A stretch of DNA of 20,034 nucleotides from Plantago elongata (GCA_036897095.1 JAYMSP010003376.1:1-20034), one strand, 5' to 3'; numbered from the stretch's first letter, positions 8,501-17,576 are shown. Notes: a model not told the origin generated them from the sequence alone. Numbers and translations are program-made.

Positions 8501-11500
8501 TGCAACTGTGTTTGCCTGTGTTAAAATACAGCACGTAGAGCCTACATAGTATGCAATGATATACTTCTAGTCGAATTGAAGTTTTGTGGTCCCAGTCGTG
8601 GAGCTTGTTTTTCTGCATTTATGTGCAGTGCACATCTACTGATCTGCATGCATGTTTGCAATGTAAATTTAAAATTCAGACACTGCACCATAGAGATACT
8701 ACCTAATATCCGTAAACATACTATCTTCTAACTTCGGGATATTCTACTATCAGATAAGGTTGCACTGGAACGAATATTAGATATCATCTTACTTTAGCTC
8801 TCAACCATTCAATCTAGTATGATAATTATGGACCACAGGATGAGATACAATTGCATTACTGATGGAAATGAGTGAAAACACGTTCTTTCTTTATTCTTGT
8901 CTGCGCTGAAAGTCTGAAACTCCAGATCTTCGTTTGCGCTCCTCCTCAGAAACTCAGTGAATTGATAAAAACGCAGCGCAGTCCCCTGACAAAATAGTAC
9001 AACAAAGAAGGAAATGGAGACACATAGACTCAACGCATAGGATGCCAAAGCAAGAAAAAACCAAGTAACAGTAAGAAAAGGTTATGAAGGCAAACCTATA
9101 AAGCAACTGAAAATGATTGCGGATACCACATCAGTTTACTTATTATTCAGCAACTTGTTTGTCAAACTGGATGAACGGTGTACTCTTTTCTGGTGACCAA
9201 CATAAAGAAAAACAAAGAAGAAAGAATTAAACAAGAAATAACAGGATGGAAGAACGATGGGAGAAGAAGAATAAATACGGTGGTAAACGGATGGAACTTG
9301 GAAGAAAGAGAGAAACGTTTTTCCACTTAATTCTAATAGTAATGCAATTATATTTTATTTTGTTGTCAGGATTGAAGCATATTAGATTGGATGGATGAGA
9401 TCCAAATTACAACCTTATTTGACATTAGTTCAGTACAACGTTATCCGACTGTAAAATATCTTCTTCTTTGGTGATCAATTTTTCTTTACTGTACTTGCAG
9501 TTAACATTAAATGGCTGATGTATAAGTAATTCAGTTTGAAAGAGCATGAAGGAGACATGATTTTATCAATGACTATCTGAATTTTATTAAAGTGTAATGA
9601 TCAATAACATACCGAGCTAGGTGTTTGAATGATCATGGAGACACGATTATCAATGACTAACTGATTTTTATTAAGGGTTGCTTACAAAACACCCATGAAT
9701 AATGGCTGTTTTTGGAAAACATCTCCTCTAGTTTGGTACGCCATTAATTTCTCACTTTCACACCCCTCACCGTTATTTTTTGTCGCCCCTTTAGCCATTA
9801 AGGCAATAAAAATTTGGAGAAGTCAACCATAAAAATTATTATGACGTCATAATTGACTTCTTGCATTTTAAAAAATAGCCCTAGGGGTTCTAAATTGTTT
9901 AGGTAGGTAAACAAATTAATATTAGGTATAAAATATTACTTATATCTTATACATCACCTGTCAGGTAAATCCATCAGTTCGTTGACAAAATATGAATCAC
10001 CTAATCAAGAATGGCGGGAAATTGATCAAGAATATAGTACATAAACTGAAACATTCCATTCATTAACATGGGAAATTAACAAACAGCCTTACTATTTGTT
10101 CGACTGAGAAGTAGAGGAAGAGTAATTATGAGAAAAATGAGGAAAAGTGGGAATGTTTCAATATAAGTTTGAAATTTTTAATTAAATGGTGCGTCTTGAA
10201 CTAAATGCTTTAACCTGACAGGGGTGTATAAGTATCATGTTTTACCTTATAGGGGATGTATAAGTATCATTTTACATTTCAGGTTTAAATTGTATCCAAG
10301 TTCAAATATTTTTACTTTTACACCCTTCAGGACTACTCTTGGAAGTGCAAAATCATTTATGACGTCATAAATTCATCATTATTGTGCCATGATTATGTTT
10401 ATGGTTTCCCGATTTTTGTTGACTTAATGGCCGAAGGGGTCTACATGTAAGAAAAGTTAACTACAGCGGGTGCCAGGTATTTCACAAGAAACACCATATC
10501 TCCTGGGGCAAATTGTAATATGGCCTTGTTCAGGGGGGGTGTTTCCGAAAAACCGTATTATTAAAATTGAACGAGCAATAACATACACATATTGCGTTTG
10601 CACGCTAGTTTTATAAACAAAGACCTACTATACCTCTTTGGTTGTCTAGGTTATACACGTGACTTGGATACATGAAAAAGAAAAAATGCAGTCCGTCAAC
10701 AGGTCTGTTTCTTTATTGAACCTCCTGCTGATGTTTATATTACTTTAGGTTCTTGTTGGACATCCAGATTATGAAATAACTGGAGGCAGTATCATATATA
10801 AAGGTCAAAATTTACTTGAGATGGTGCCAGAGGATAGAGCTATTGCTGGATTATTTATGAGCTTTCAGTCCCCAGTTGAAATCCCTGGAGTTTGCAATAT
10901 TGATTTCTTGAACATGGCATATAATGCTCGAATGAGGAAACTTGGGCAACCGGAGCTTGGTCCAATTGAGGTAGTTCTTTGAAATCCTTTTTACACATAG
11001 AATTACACGCGAACCCCCTGACCCTGAGTAATATGAAAATCACTAATAAACCACAGCTCATTTAATTATTACATTCAGACCTGCTGCTGTTAATAGCTCT
11101 GTTAGTTTACTATCACCTTCAGACCTACTGTCATGTCATAAATATATTACTTATATTTTGAAAAGATTTTTTTTCAAATTAAATAAATAAATAAAATTAA
11201 TTTTTAATTTCTTATTGGTCTTTTAAAAAAAAAAGTTTTGTAGAACATTGTTGAAACATCTCTACATCATTCAAGAAATAGTGATGAATACTTTTTTATA
11301 TTTACTTGGAGGAGGTCATAAAGTTAGACTGTTCAAGGATAAGGGTCTCAATGTACATTTAAAGAAGGGTTCAAGTCTTAATTGCAATGAAATGTAGTAA
11401 ATAATTACCAGCTGTTTATTGTAATCCGACAATGATGAAAAATGAGTAGAGGATTGGAAGACAATGAAGTCGAATAGGATGGGTTTTTTTTTAGTCAAAT

Positions 11501-13280
11501 CTTTCATTGAGACCCTTGAAAGTTTCTTATAATATGTGATTTTTTTTTCCTTCATTTTTTCTACTTCTGATTTTTATGTTTTTCTTTCAAGATTTTAGGC
11601 ATCATCAGGGTGTCTGAAAGTTGAACAATTAGGACATGACATGTTTACAAAAAGTTTAGTCAACGGCAGGGGGTCTGGAACTACACAACAGATGAAGTTT
11701 TAGTTATTTGTAATTTCAACATTGCACAGGGATCTGCAAATAAGTTTCTCTTGTTAAACTTCTGAATGTAGTTCATCTGCATTATTGTGTCAAATTCAAG
11801 GATTTGAAATATTAATTTCTATGTTATTGCAGTTCTATGGTTATGTAGCACCAAAACTTGAGCTCGTGAACATGAAGTTGGATCTTTTGAACAGAAATGT
11901 CAATGAAGGGTTTAGTGGAGGAGAAAGGAAGCGCAACGAAATTTTACAACTTGCGGTACTGGATTATCAGATTTTGAGTGCACTCACCATTTTACCTGTT
12001 ATCTTTGACTTTAAATTAGTTGTCTTCGTACTCTTATGTTTTCATTTTTAAATCCTTTAGCTTTGCCAGATACGATTCCTGCTTCCAAGGTGGTATATGG
12101 CTGAATATGATTATCTCATAATAATTGTTTTTGTTTTCATTTGAACTTTTGTTGTAAGAACGATATCAAGATGGTCCAGAAAACATGTGTAGACACCGGA
12201 TCAACTGAAATAGCCAGACTGGCCAGTGTAGTTAACTGGACCAACAATGTTGGAAAGATAATGTCAACGACTGAATCCCTAACTTCTCTGGTCTCTACAA
12301 ACTTTAGCGTTTAGATGAGGCGGACATTTTCAGAGTATTAGAGCCACCATCTGATTCTAAGACCGGGTTCATATTTTGCAAATGACAATCCAACATATAT
12401 TAACAAATTTTCCTTTTTGATGGAGCACAGGTTAGACTGAGTACTGGAAATTAGATTTGAATGAATAAATTCCTAGTCTCTCTACAAACATGAGGTTGAG
12501 ATTAGGTGGAATCCTTAAAAACAATTGTATTTTTGGAAACGGTGTTCTTATTTATGATGCTTATATCAGTGGAATCATTACTAAAGCTTTCTGCTTATAC
12601 TCGATCTCTGTTTATATTGTTACTTGCATGTTTAGTAATCTTCCGAATCTTTCAGAATGTGCATCAATCACTGTTAATTTGTATGAAATCTCAGTGGTAA
12701 GTTATGTATAATCTTAAACAATGTTTGACAATCTCTAAGATGGTTTACTTGTTAATTTGTAAGTAGTTTGTTTAACTTATCACTATTGAATATTTTTCCA
12801 TTGAATACAATTTATTTGATGCGTATAAAGTGCCTTCAAGTATTTGTTGGTATTACAAAATAATGCATGTTGAAAGTCAACCCTCTTTGCAACAGGTACT
12901 TGGTGCAGACTTGGCTATATTAGATGAAATTGATTCTGGTTTAGACGTTGATGCTCTGAGGGATGTAGCAAAAGCAGTTAATGGACTCCTCACACCAAAG
13001 AATGCAGTTTTGATGATTACTCATTATTTACGTCTACTGGAATTTATTAAGCCAACTTATATTCACATAATGGTAAGCATGCTAATTGCAGCTGTGGTAG
13101 CTAGTTCCTTGCGTGCTGGGGTATTTGTTGTGAAGAACGTACCACGTGGCACTCTAAGTTGTACAGTTCTGTTAATTGATAGTTTATTTACAATTGCAGG
13201 AGAATGGAAGGATAGTAAACACTGGAGATATTTCCTTAGCTGAAAAGCTAGAAAAAGGAGGCTACAAGGCAATTTCTTGA
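5513..13280 (+). CDS. ABCI6: Chloroplast SufC-type ABC ATPase (ABCI6/NAP7 homologue)
   Basis: Coding exons, all phase 0: 5513-5770, 5941-5991, 10749-10970, 11833-11955, 12896-13072 and 13200-13280 (TGA 13278-13280). Every intron is GT..AG, and the product is 303 residues. Residues 1 to about 36 look like a plastid transit peptide (MALSAPP start, Ser/Arg/Phe-rich, few acids, possible cleavage near LRA/TVAV). The ABC domain follows: Walker [10 protein letters not shown] (92-100, all within the 51-bp exon 2), Q-loop MSFQSP (Q143), signature FSGGERKR (204-211), Walker B ILDE with catalytic E229, D-loop SGLD (232-235) and H-loop H261. Known role of the family: soluble ATPase of the SufBCD scaffold that assembles Fe-S clusters in plastids. 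The exon chain joins without any frame break, so the gene looks intact. The start is the first in-frame ATG; the frame is open upstream to 5381 but has no ATG there. Confidence 0.95.
6130..6955 (-). pseudogene. FDM/IDN2-like (coiled coil + XH domain) gene fragment
   Basis: Minus-strand pieces occur in the family's order but in shifting frames. They are a coiled-coil stretch [19 protein letters not shown] (about 6840-6955), [15 protein letters not shown] (6565-6609; family proteins read close to IKERKSNDELQEARKE), a SLWGSYLQD block (6402-6428), [17 protein letters not shown] (6245-6295; compare DEVYKAVTTALMEMNEY), and EVWN..ATNKE..INQW (6137-6208; compare ELWN..ATLKE..QW). Stops and frameshifts occur throughout, and the XS and zinc-finger parts are absent. 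FDM/IDN2 proteins bind RNA and act in RNA-directed DNA methylation; this copy cannot encode one. No intron-like gap interrupts the XH blocks, which fits either a reverse-transcribed copy or a single copied exon. Identification rests on remembered family motifs, not a search. Confidence 0.7.
7108..8356. mobile_element. hAT-like element in intron 2, 1249 bp
   Basis: The left end CAGTGTTGTCAATCCCAG (7108) and the right end read inward on the minus strand, CAGTGTTATCAATCCCGG, match at 16 of 18 positions. Flanking 8-mers are ATTCCCAT (7100-7107) and ATTCACCT (8357-8364), 6 of 8 identical, consistent with an old hAT target duplication. The interior is AT-rich and has no transposase frame. Small open frames crossing the right edge (about 8254-8443) are not genes. 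Confidence 0.7.
8365..9550. other. Intron 2 sequence with no identified feature
   Basis: No transposon end or gene is recognised. A 79-codon minus-strand frame at 8809-9048 contains the text [19 protein letters not shown], which I do not recognise, and a TTTTGTCAG acceptor-like site. It may be chance or a decayed gene piece. Confidence 0.4.
9551..9674. repeat. 86-bp tandem duplication, second copy split by the Mutator-like element
   Basis: Copy 1 runs from GGAGACATGATT (9551) to the next copy's start, GGAGACACGATT (9637). Copy 2 continues to 9674, is interrupted by the element at 9675-10555, and resumes after 10564 with AATAACATAC (10577-10586), matching copy 1 at 9603-9612. Copy 1 therefore shows what the site looked like before insertion. 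Confidence 0.7.
9675..10555. mobile_element. Non-autonomous Mutator-like element, 881 bp
   Basis: The left end GGGTTGCTTACAAAACACCC and the right end, read inward on the minus strand, CGGTTTTTCGGAAACACCCC, begin long degenerate inverted arms of roughly 190 bp. Shared landmarks in the same order are GGCCATTAAG-like text, CAA..AAAA and the palindrome ATGACGTCAT (9841-9850 and 10359-10368). Flanking 9-mers are TTTTATTAA (9666-9674) and TATTATTAA (10556-10564), 8 of 9 identical, the size expected for Mutator-like elements. A short internal direct repeat, GTATAAGTATCAT, lies at about 10221-10270. There is no transposase frame. Confidence 0.7.
10971..11832 (+). other. Intron 3 of the SufC gene, with a small inverted repeat
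   Basis: Donor GTAGTT at 10971, acceptor TTGCAG ending at 11832. Inside, AAGGGTCTCAATG (11341-11353) has an exact reverse complement at 11515-11527, enclosing 161 bases; no target duplication is clear. The rest is AT-rich intron. Confidence 0.7.
11956..12895 (+). other. Intron 4 of the SufC gene
   Basis: Donor GTACTG at 11956, acceptor CAACAG ending at 12895. No transposon end, RNA gene or gene fragment is recognised. Short open frames in it (around 12490-12711) look like chance. Confidence 0.75.
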
Positions 13281-14339
13281 GCATGAGCTTTTGGATCCGT
13301 AACTACTGACTAGGCTTGCTCTATTGCAGAAGTTTAAAGCCTTTCACTCCCCAAGTTACCAACTGGACAGGCGGGGTTCTATTGTTTTTGCAGATACGGC
13401 AACAGAAGAGATGGTTACACAATGTGAGGATCAATTTGCTTGTATATGTTGCGCAATGACTCTGATATAAGTTTATCATTCTTGTGCTAGTATAGCATTA
13501 ACTATGAATACGTTCAGCATTGAGATGGATAAGTACATTTATGTATTTAATTCTTTTTTGTTCTTTGGATGCTAATATATTTTGTGGCTCTGGGTCTGGG
13601 TCTGACCAATATTTCATCATATAGAGTTGCATAGACATTTACTAATGAGTTAGAAATTACACTTGATCGTGCAGGGGAAGGTTGGATGCAAATCCCCGGT
13701 AAAGTATAACTGCAGAGAATGAACAGTTAAATGTTGCGGGTTTCTCAGTCAGTGTGAGATCTATTATCATATCATCATAAACAGGTTCTTGATATGGAAC
13801 TCTGTAGCAAGTTAGTTGTAAGTGGTGTTTCATCCTTTGTTGTTTGAACAGTTGAAATGGATGAAGTGATGCCGAAGTAAAAAATATTGTCATGCAAAGC
13901 TGCTTTGTATCTGCTCAATATGTCTGTCATTATATGGTTAGGAATACTGTCTTTGACTTTGAGAAAGAATTGCGTTTTTAGTTGGCTTTATGATCACATA
14001 GTTACCATTACAGGGAAGGAATATTTGCAGATAAATGATGGATTCCTTGACTTGTTTGCATACCAAATTTATTCATTTTGCATACAAGAGAAAGGAATGC
14101 ACATCTATACTTGTTTGTTTACTAAAATGAATTGATTGTTGTCTTATGTGGTAAGGGGTTTGAGTTTAATTTTAACAAATTTGATTTTTGACACTCAATA
14201 CCTTGTAAGTGTGAAATATGTTGTTTAAAGAGCGTTGTGTAAACTACTGGCGTTTTGCACAATTATTGGGTAGCTCAAATTCGTTGACAAGGGCTGATGA
14301 TTTGCATGTTTCCAAATCATTAGGCACGAACAAGATAGT
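13281..14339 (+). other. 3' UTR and downstream flank of the SufC gene
   Basis: The stop at 13278-13280 is followed by untranslated sequence of unknown length. I see no canonical AATAAA soon after the stop, only T-rich text near 13545-13590 that could serve as a plant polyadenylation region. Open frames at 13657-13893 (minus) and 13887-14135 (plus) show no family features. Nothing else is recognised before the hAT-like element at 14348. Confidence 0.45.
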
Positions 14340-14740
14340 ATAGTAATTAGGGGTGACAAAAAAGCCGAAAATTAAAAATCCGGACTGAAAATCCGACAAT
14401 CCGATCCGATCCGATCTACTATATTCGGATCGGATTTCGGCTTGTCATTTTCTAGTTTTTCAGATTTTGGATTGGATCGGATTAAATCCATCGAATTTTC
14501 GAATAATCCGAATTTAATCTGAAATAAAAAAAATAAATAACCCCCAAAGCCAGAAACATTTGATGACTAGTAGCAACTTTGACTAAACTTGGTCACTAAA
14601 TATGTAAACCCAAACCCTACATCTCAGTCATTCTCCCAATTTTTAGAGGAGACAGAAAATTCTTCAGTCATTTCCCCAAACCTTACTTCTTTAATCATTT
14701 GATCAAATAGACTCTCCTCACAGCCTCACTCATTCACAGC

Positions 14741-14842
14741 GGCACAGCGCCGTCATCGGTATCGTCTCCTCTCTTGAACGATCGACGTCATCGGTTTTGT
14801 TGGGACAGGCACATCGCCGTCATCGGTTTCGTCTCCCCTCTC
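14741..14842. repeat. Diverged direct repeat inside the hAT-like element
   Basis: GGCACAGCGCCGTCATCGGT with its downstream TCGTCTCCTCTCT (14741-14773) recurs from 14808 as GGCACATCGCCGTCATCGGT plus TCGTCTCCCCTCTCT, an offset of about 67 bases. It reads like untranslated leader sequence of a captured gene. Confidence 0.65.
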
Positions 14843-14851
14843 TCGGTTTCA

Positions 14852-14951
14852 TCAATCAGATTCAGATGAATATGATCCACTTTCAAATACAGAAGTTGAT
14901 ATGAATCATATTCATTTGAATCTGATTGAGGAATTGTGGATTTGAAAGTGG
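14852..14951. repeat. 25-bp stem foldback beside the PB1 fragment
   Basis: Bases 14852-14876 and 14905-14929 are inverted copies at 24 of 25 positions. A second exact 12-bp inverted pair, CCACTTTCAAAT (14877-14888) and ATTTGAAAGTGG (14940-14951), overlaps the loop and its flank. It abuts the stop of the PB1 fragment. Confidence 0.75.
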
Positions 14952-14952
14952 A

Positions 14953-15105
14953 CTAACCGGAAAAGGAAATTGATTGGTCGACGGAGAGGACGCGGGTAAC
15001 GCCGCAATTGTAACGGAGCTTGCCGTCGGGGTAGCGGGGGAGAATCCGGCCGCCGTAGCTACGGAGTAGTTTGAGGGTTTTGGGTTTTTGTGAATTGGAA
15101 TCCAT
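14953..15105 (-). pseudogene. Captured PB1-domain N-terminal fragment (50 codons)
   Basis: The minus-strand ATG at 15105 opens a 50-codon frame ending in TAG (14953-14955). After a short leader (MDSNSQKPKT) it contains KLLRSYGGRILPRYPDGKLR and VTRVLSVDQSISFS, the first half of a plant PB1 domain, where relatives typically read SYGGRILPR..DGKLRY.GG.TRVLSVDRSISFSEL. PB1 domains (about 80-90 residues) mediate protein-protein pairing. The fragment stops at SFSG, roughly half way, where GGTTAGT could be a former splice donor. Strong G/C preference at third codon positions sets it apart from the AT-rich surroundings. It lies wholly within the hAT-like element, so capture by the transposon is the simple reading. 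One change (NCG where relatives have GG) and the truncation argue against function. Confidence 0.75.
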
Positions 15106-15588
15106 TTTTGATTATGAGTGTTTTTGGTGATTTTGAGAAGGAGTTTTTTTATTTTCGGATTAATCCGAAAAAACCCGATCCGGGACGGATTAATCCGAAT
15201 CCGATCCGAACCATTCAGATCGAATTATGGATCGACCCTCAGTTGGTCCGAAACTTCGAATTAATCCGAAGTTCAGATCGGATCGGATAGGATTAATCCG
15301 AATGGTCACCCCTAATAGTAACCAGTAGTTTGCTTGTTGATACTTATAATATGCTCTTCTTATTCAGATATAATAAGAAAATATACTTGATGGTTCCAAA
15401 ATATATGCTCAGTAGATAATTCGTGTAAGTACGTTATATGCTTTTGAAAGGTTTATCTTCAATGAGATCAAGTATATATTCAATTCACGCTGACCTTTAA
15501 TGCTAAGACTGGTCACCTGCTATGTAGCTAGCTGGTCTCCAGACAGATGGAGGCATTACCTAGTAGTGAGTAGATTTGTAGATTGAAT

Positions 15589-15998
15589 TAGGGCTGCGCA
15601 TCCGTGTCGGGTATTTGGGTATCCGATCCGACTCGTTCGGGTTCGGGTAACTTGGTTTGGAAATTTAAAAAAAATCGGGTAGTTTTGTGATTTTCAGTTG
15701 CACTCCAGTTTAGTATGATTTGCACTTTACAAGAACATGAATATACATGACTTATGGTAAAATAACTAAATAGACTTAGATATACAATTCTCAATATACA
15801 ATTCTGAAGAATTTTAGTATTCCGTTTAGTTTACTCAATGGATTAACACTAATTTTAGTACTTAGATTTGTAACTAAAATATGTACATCATGAATTTTAA
15901 AAAAATTCGGGTACCCAACTACCTGAAATTGGGTTCCCGTTTAAATACAAAATTCAAAAAAATTCGTACCCGAAAACCTCGACCCATGCTCGGCCCTA
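15589..15998. mobile_element. Short hAT-like element, 410 bp
   Basis: The left end is TAGGGCTGCGCATCCG. The right end read inward is TAGGGCCGAGCATGGG. Subterminal GGGTATTTGGGTATCCGAT-type text near the left end is mirrored by GGGTACCCAACTACC and CGTACCCGAAAACC near the right. Flanking 8-mers GATTGAAT (15581-15588) and GTTCGAAC (15999-16006) agree at only 5 positions, so the target duplication is decayed or the junction was rearranged. No transposase. The 258 bases before it (15323-15580) hold nothing recognisable. Confidence 0.65.
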
Positions 15999-16217
15999 GT
16001 TCGAACATATAACGTTGCCACAAGCTACTTCAAAACTCAGAAGAAGCTCATGCCAAAACATGCACGGTGGCAAGAATTCTTAGCAAAGTTCGACTACACC
16101 TTGGAGCACAAGCCAGGGTATACAAATCATATAGATGATGCTCTAAGTCGGAAGGTGGAACTTGCCACAATTAACCAACCGGGACAAACCTCAAGGAGTG
16201 CATACAAGAAGGCCTAG
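15999..16217 (+). pseudogene. Ty3/gypsy RNase H C-terminal remnant
   Basis: A 72-codon open stretch starts abruptly at the edge of the hAT-like element and ends at TAG (16215-16217). It reads VRTYNVATSYFKTQKK, then ARWQEFLAKFDYTLEHKPG, then DDALSRK. This is the characteristic end of the gypsy RNase H domain: TDNVATSYF, then ARWQDFLAEFDY.LEYKPG, then ADALSRK. The first catalytic-region aspartate of the TDN motif is replaced by tyrosine. Reverse transcriptase is missing upstream and integrase downstream. It is a dead fragment; the clade is not determined. Confidence 0.85.
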
Positions 16218-16543
16218 AAACTCTCATCTAGTCTTTTTTACCACATTTTATTGTCCTTAAGCCTAATTTTTATTGCTTTGATATAACCTTTTCACTTGTT
16301 GTATTCTATTGTAGATTTCGCAGGTATTTGGTGAAAAACACACCAATTAATTGCAAAAAGGGTGTATACATATTTGGATGACCCAGATGCTTCGTATAGT
16401 TGCTAAAAGTGGAGTGGTGAAGCCAAAATACCAAGAAACGAAATTGGAATGAGCGAAATCAAGAAAAAGGAGCAAAAACAAGCGAAAAGGGCAAAATTGT
16501 AATTTTCTGCAAGTCACCACGTTAGGCGGACAAAGCATGATAC
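16218..16543. other. Unassigned sequence between the gypsy remnant and the copia LTR
   Basis: No gene or clear repeat. The stretch AGGGCAAAATTGTAATTTTC near 16487-16507 and the purine-rich text before it resemble retrotransposon LTR sequence, but I cannot assign it. Confidence 0.35.
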
Positions 16544-17111
16544 TGTTAGGAATTTCTGTTAGTATATTTGATCAATCACCATATGACTTATCTTAGTACA
16601 GAAAGGTGACTAGTACTCTTAGTTCACTTGAACATTGTAAAAGAGGAAATCACTTAGTATGTTAGTTTAATAAAACTTGTAATAGGATTTTTAGGTCTCT
16701 GAATGAAATTTTATATTTTGAAGAAGGCCATGAAGAATGATCCTAGCAATTGATTTTCATCGAAGATTGAAGACTGAAGATTGCACAAGTTTATGAAGAC
16801 TAAAAGGTTAAGTCTCCTCAGATAGACTATGATCATGGATCATATTGTAGAGTGTATTATTCGCACAAACAAGTCTCTGAACATATTACATCATTGAGTA
16901 TTGGAGCATGCTAAGCTTTCAAAAAGCCTCATGTGTTCGTTGAGACCACGAGACAAGAAATAGTACAATGCATTTATTACACTGGCTGGAAAGTCGCTCA
17001 ATGCATAGTCCTCTCTGAAAATGAAAGGGACTTCTGAGTACTCATTTCGAGATATAAACAGATTGAATTTTGAGTATGTCGGATACTATTTAAACGACTC
17101 TCATATTCATC

Positions 17112-17120
17112 TATAAATAT
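17112..17120 (+). promoter_or_regulatory. LTR TATA box
   Basis: TATAAATAT, a canonical plant TATA box about 570 bases into the LTR. Transcription would be expected to begin roughly 30 bases downstream, marking the U3/R border. Confidence 0.6.
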
Positions 17121-17489
17121 CACCACTTAGAAGCTGAGAAATACACACACGATCTACGCTCATATCTACTTTCAAGCAAGTATTCTCTCAAGCATCTCAC
17201 TACCATTCTCCAAGCTTAATGTTGTGACTGAAAAGCTCGAAGAATCACTAGTATTTCTAAGTGTCCTGAATCTATAACAAGAGATTTTTATTTGTGAAAG
17301 AGTTGAACTCTCAGATACCTTTCTGAAGCTCATTCTCCAGAACAGATTCCAATTAATTAGGTCAGTACAAGAGATGCTACCATACATTGAATAAATGTAT
17401 CATGTAGTTCTATCTCTTCAAAGCTCTCTGAAAAGTTATGCGAGAAGCTTTCCTGACAATCAACTTATAACCAACACCATCAAGGCGTG

Positions 17490-17576
17490 GAGTACATGAA
17501 GTACTTGATTTGGGAAATCAAGGAATAGCTCCAAGGTTATTTTGAGTACATGAAGTACTTAGCTCGAGGAGCTAGG
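17490..17576 (+). repeat. 54-bp direct repeat with two equivalent hairpins
   Basis: GAGTACATGAAGTACTT occurs at 17490-17506 and 17544-17560. The end of each copy begins a hairpin with an 8-bp stem and 3-base loop. Copy A: CTTGATTT, loop GGG, AAATCAAG (17504-17522, 8 of 8 paired). Copy B: CTTAGCTC, loop GAG, GAGCTAGG (17558-17576, seven pairs plus one T-G). Both stems begin CTT but four of the five inner stem positions differ in sequence while pairing is kept. Confidence 0.8.

Larger units (their letters stand above)
5992..10748 (+). other. Giant intron 2 of the SufC gene (4757 bp)
   Basis: Donor GTCAGT at 5992 and acceptor TTTAG ending at 10748. The other introns are 170, 862, 940 and 127 bp. 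Most of the excess is foreign: an antisense FDM/IDN2-like pseudogene (about 6130-6955), a hAT-like element (7108-8356), an 86-bp duplication and a Mutator-like element (9675-10555). The intron separates Walker A (exon 2) from the rest of the ATPase. Confidence 0.9.
14348..15314. mobile_element. hAT-like element carrying a captured gene fragment, 967 bp
   Basis: The left end is TAGGGGTGACAAA (14348). The right end read inward is TAGGGGTGACCAT. Flanking 8-mers are ATAGTAAT (14340-14347) and ATAGTAAC (15315-15322), 7 of 8 identical. Both subterminal zones are dense in ATCCGAT/ATCCGAA and their complements (about 14375-14520 and 15150-15300), the usual hAT binding-site pattern. The centre (about 14560-15120) is different: more GC, with direct and inverted repeats and a PB1-domain coding fragment on the minus strand. 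There is no transposase. Confidence 0.8.

Noticed and set aside
8809..9048. 79-codon minus-strand frame with an acceptor-like TTTTGTCAG
   Set aside because: I could not recognise the product or find companion exons; intronic and probably chance. A protein search of [19 protein letters not shown] would settle it.
11785..12051. 88-codon frame over exon 4
   Set aside because: It contains the true exon (11833-11955) plus read-through into both introns. The family alignment and the GT at 11956 set the real borders.
13657..14135. Minus frame 13657-13893 and plus frame 13887-14135 downstream of the SufC gene
   Set aside because: They have no conserved domain, signal or splice support, and AT-rich flank gives frames of this size by chance.
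15588..15794. 68-codon minus-strand frame
   Set aside because: It lies within the short hAT-like element and translates its subterminal CCGAT/ACCCG repeats; not a gene.
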